Notes under the pieces: model-generated
Database searches by the model: none
What the model saw: the letters and a program-made list of their open reading frames with translations, nothing else
Told to the model about the DNA's origin: nothing
Shown: positions 61,598-64,000 of the stretch, one piece after another
How positions within the stretch are numbered: position 1 is the first letter of the stretch
Layout: each line of letters opens with the position of its first letter
Source of the DNA: Rhodoferax sp.
GTDB lineage: Bacteria; Pseudomonadota; Gammaproteobacteria; Burkholderiales; Burkholderiaceae_C
DNA length: 64,000 nucleotides
Reading direction: 5' to 3'
Assembly: GCF_023700745.1 (NCBI RefSeq)
Contig: NZ_JAMPYG010000001.1
Location: 354,889-418,888 of the forward strand
Position numbers and translations under genes: made by a program

Positions 61598-63868
61598 TTA
61601 ACTGCGGCGACGTGGTTTACGCGTCTTGTCTTTGGCTTTGCCTGGGGCTGGTGTCTTGATACCACCGGCGCGCTTGGGGGCTCCTGCGCGCGGCAATGGC
61701 TCCGCCATGTTACGGCTGCGCAGCCCTGCCTTGGTCTGGCTGGCATCGTCATCGAACACTTTCCGATCCGTGCCCTCATGTGCCAAATCCCTGTCTTTCG
61801 ACAAACGGGGCAGCAGACCATCGGTCTCGGTCAACAACCGGAAATCAATGCGCCGCCCATCGAGGTCGACCCGGCTCACCTGTACCCGCACCCGGGTACC
61901 CAGCACGTAACGCATGCCGGTGCGCTCACCGCGCAGTTCCTGCCGCGCTTCATCAAAGCGGTAATACTCGCCACCCAGCTCGGTAATATGGACCAGGCCC
62001 TCGACGAACATGGCATCGAGCGTGACAAAAATACCGAAACTGGTCACGGCACTGACCACACCGCTGAACTCCTCGCCCAAATGCTCGCGCATGTACTTGC
62101 ATTTGAGCCAAGCCTCGACGTCCCGGCTGGCCTCGTCGGCACGCCGTTCGTTGGCACTGCAATGCAGGCCGGCAGCCTGCCAGGCCTGCATGTCGACACT
62201 GGGCTTGCGGGGCTTTTGACCAGGTTCCTTGACCCGTGAAGCCAGGTTTTTCTCCAGCCGCTTGGACAACTTGGCGTGCGCTTCACCCGGTGTCGGCAAG
62301 TTCGGCAACTGGTATTTGCTCTTGAGCAAAATCGCCTTGATAACCCGGTGCACCAGCAAATCGGGGTAACGCCGGATCGGGCTGGTGAAGTGGGTATAGG
62401 CATCGAACGCCAGGCCAAAATGGCCACTGTTTTCGGGCGTATAGATGGCTTGCTGCATGGAGCGCAACAGCATGGTGTGAATCTGCTGCGCGTCCGGACG
62501 GTCCTTGGTGGCGTTGGCAATGGCCTGGAACTCACCCGGTGCCGGGTCGTCGCTGATGCTCATGCCAATGCCGGTGATTTTCAGGAAATTACGCAGAATT
62601 TCAATTTTTTCGGGCGTAGGGCCTTCATGCACCCGGTACAAACCGACGTGTTTGCCTTGCGCAATGAAATCGGCGCTGCAGACATTGGCTGCCAGCATGG
62701 CTTCTTCAATGAGCTTGTGAGCGTCGTTGCGGGTACGCGGCACAATTTTTTCAATGTGGCCCGCGTCGTCGCAAACGATCTGGGTTTCCACCGTTTCAAA
62801 ATCAACAGCGCCACGGCGCGCGCGCGACTTCAGCAGTGCGCGGTACACATCGTGCAGATTCATCAAATCTGGGATGCGCTCCTTGCGCCTGGAGGCCTCG
62901 GGGCCGCGGGTATTGGCCAGAATCGCAGCCACCTCGGTATAAGTAAAACGCGCGTGGCTCCACATCAGCGCCGGATAAAACTGGTAAGCCGTCACCTCGC
63001 CGTCGGGGCTCACCATCATGTCGCAGACCATGCACAGGCGCTCGACCTCGGGGTTCAGGGAACAGAGTCCGTTGGACAATTTTTCCGGCAGCATCGGAAT
63101 GACACGGCGTGGGAAATAGACACTGGTGGCCCGGTCGTAGGCATCAATGTCAATGGCCGAGCCGTTTTCCACATAATGGCTGACATCGGCAATGGCCACC
63201 AGCAAGCGCCAGCCGGACACGGCCGCCTTGCCCCGGCCGATCTTGACGGGCTCACAATAGACCGCATCGTCAAAGTCGCGCGCATCTTCGCCATCGATGG
63301 TGACCAGCGGCACATCGGTCAGGTCCACGCGATGGTTTTTGTCCTGGTCGCGCACCGCATCCGGCAAGGCCCGCGCCTGCGCAATGCAGGCATCCGAAAA
63401 CTCATGCGGCACGTCGTACTTGCGCACGGCGATTTCAATCTCCATGCCGGGGTCATCCATTTCACCCAGCACTTCCTTGATGCGACCAACGGGCTGCCCA
63501 AACAGCGCCGGTGGCTCGGTCAATTCGACCACCACCACCTGGCCCACCTTGGCCAGGCCGGTGGCGGCTTTCGGAATCATCACATCCTGGCCGTAACGCT
63601 TGTCTTCGGGCGCCACAATCCAAATGCCGCTCTCGCACAACAAACGCCCGATGATGACCTGGGTGCTGCGCTCCATGATCTCGACGACACGCCCTTCGGG
63701 CCGACCTTTGCGGTCGCTGCGCACAATACGCACCTTGACGCGGTCCTTGTGCAGAACAGCGCGCATCTCGTTGGGCGGCAGGTAAATGTCGGACTCGCCG
63801 TCATCCCGGATGACAAAACCGTGACCATCACGGTGCCCTTGAACTATTCCCTCAACTTCTTCCAACAA
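61598..63868 (-). CDS. rnr: Exoribonuclease RNase R
   Basis: A 756-residue RNB-family 3'-5' exoribonuclease. Order: OB/cold-shock domains (EGIVQGHRDGHGFVIRDDGESDIYLPPNEM), RNB catalytic domain with DGEDARDFDDAVYCE Asp cluster and GLYRVHEGPTPEKIE, then an S1 domain (GVVSAVTSFGIFVTLDAMFVEGLVHI) and a basic tail. No ATG suits the start; TTG 63868 is likely but not certain. The upstream frame would run into the tRNA gene, so it was not used. A degradation role in structured RNA turnover is expected. Confidence 0.88.
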   Translation of the reverse strand: MLEEVEGIVQGHRDGHGFVIRDDGESDIYLPPNEMRAVLHKDRVKVRIVRSDRKGRPEGRVVEIMERSTQVIIGRLLCESGIWIVAPEDKRYGQDVMIPKAATGLAKVGQVVVVELTEPPALFGQPVGRIKEVLGEMDDPGMEIEIAVRKYDVPHEFSDACIAQARALPDAVRDQDKNHRVDLTDVPLVTIDGEDARDFDDAVYCEPVKIGRGKAAVSGWRLLVAIADVSHYVENGSAIDIDAYDRATSVYFPRRVIPMLPEKLSNGLCSLNPEVERLCMVCDMMVSPDGEVTAYQFYPALMWSHARFTYTEVAAILANTRGPEASRRKERIPDLMNLHDVYRALLKSRARRGAVDFETVETQIVCDDAGHIEKIVPRTRNDAHKLIEEAMLAANVCSADFIAQGKHVGLYRVHEGPTPEKIEILRNFLKITGIGMSISDDPAPGEFQAIANATKDRPDAQQIHTMLLRSMQQAIYTPENSGHFGLAFDAYTHFTSPIRRYPDLLVHRVIKAILLKSKYQLPNLPTPGEAHAKLSKRLEKNLASRVKEPGQKPRKPSVDMQAWQAAGLHCSANERRADEASRDVEAWLKCKYMREHLGEEFSGVVSAVTSFGIFVTLDAMFVEGLVHITELGGEYYRFDEARQELRGERTGMRYVLGTRVRVQVSRVDLDGRRIDFRLLTETDGLLPRLSKDRDLAHEGTDRKVFDDDASQTKAGLRSRNMAEPLPRAGAPKRAGGIKTPAPGKAKDKTRKPRRRS

Positions 63869-63918
63869 TGCGCTGGTTTGCTTAATATTTTTGATACAAT
63901 GCCTTTCTTTCCTGAAAT

Positions 63919-64000
<82 letters not shown>

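Overview
The window looks like a stretch of chromosome from a Comamonadaceae betaproteobacterium, most like Rhodoferax or Polaromonas. This rests on gene content, high GC and protein style (EgtB/SenA-type enzymes, DUF3422, DUF2789, CobU/BtuF arrangements, multihaem respiratory cytochromes); I could not run a database search. No phage, insertion sequence, CRISPR array or rRNA was seen. Both edges cut through features: an AEC-type transporter at base 1, and a tRNA-Leu whose last encoded base is the last base of the window.

Layout. 1-4286: a zinc-uptake locus, with zur divergent from a small membrane ORF plus znuCBA across two 15-bp operator-like dyads, followed by an AhpD-like gene. 4943-14069: a selenium locus. 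A PhnCDE-like ABC transporter of the kind annotated as putative selenate/selenium uptake is followed by egtD, senA (EgtB-like selenoneine synthase), senB (selenosugar synthase) and senC (selenophosphate synthetase fused to an FAD/NAD oxidoreductase domain). Together these form a complete inferred route from histidine plus selenium to selenoneine. 14525-18277: a TetR-controlled MFP/FtsX-like/ATPase exporter operon. 18285-22765: housekeeping and accessory genes (rhodanese, glgC, thioesterase, DUF3422, nitroreductase).

22817-30518 is a metal/metalloid region. It holds two ArsP-type permeases, each paired with a tiny CxxC thioredoxin-like protein, a SigZ-like sigma factor, a VIT1-like transporter, and arsR-arsC-acr3. 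30711-33704 carries a DUF2789 gene preceded by a tiny coupled leader ORF, then a fused nine-haem cytochrome c/cytochrome b membrane protein with a small monohaem cytochrome, downstream of a perfect FNR box. 33941-39465 is a tightly overlapping operon of CDF metal exporter, circularly permuted ATP-grasp ligase, asparagine-synthetase-like amidotransferase of the NAGGN type, and a PAS-GGDEF cyclase.

41673-58196 is a cobalamin regulon. A 15-gene minus-strand operon runs btuB, cbiA, an SBP without signal peptide, cobU, btuFCD, cobO, bioB, cbiB, cobD, cobQ, cobT, cobS, cobC. It is divergent from bluB, and each side begins with its own cobalamin riboswitch. The set covers outer- and inner-membrane B12 uptake, late corrinoid amidation, nucleotide-loop assembly and lower-ligand (DMB) synthesis. 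The window ends with an MBL-fold hydrolase, nnrD, an SDR, RNase R and tRNA-Leu(CAG).

The most unusual non-coding signal is a set of intergenic structured elements in three families. Each has a long outer stem that is fully paired, around a core. In the two families with two copies, the outer-stem sequence differs completely between copies while pairing and the inner core are kept (4691-4780 with 41541-41643; 14154-14228 with 14301-14369). A third, single element lies at 41418-41489. The pattern looks like covarying RNA or hairpin-DNA elements rather than ordinary terminators.
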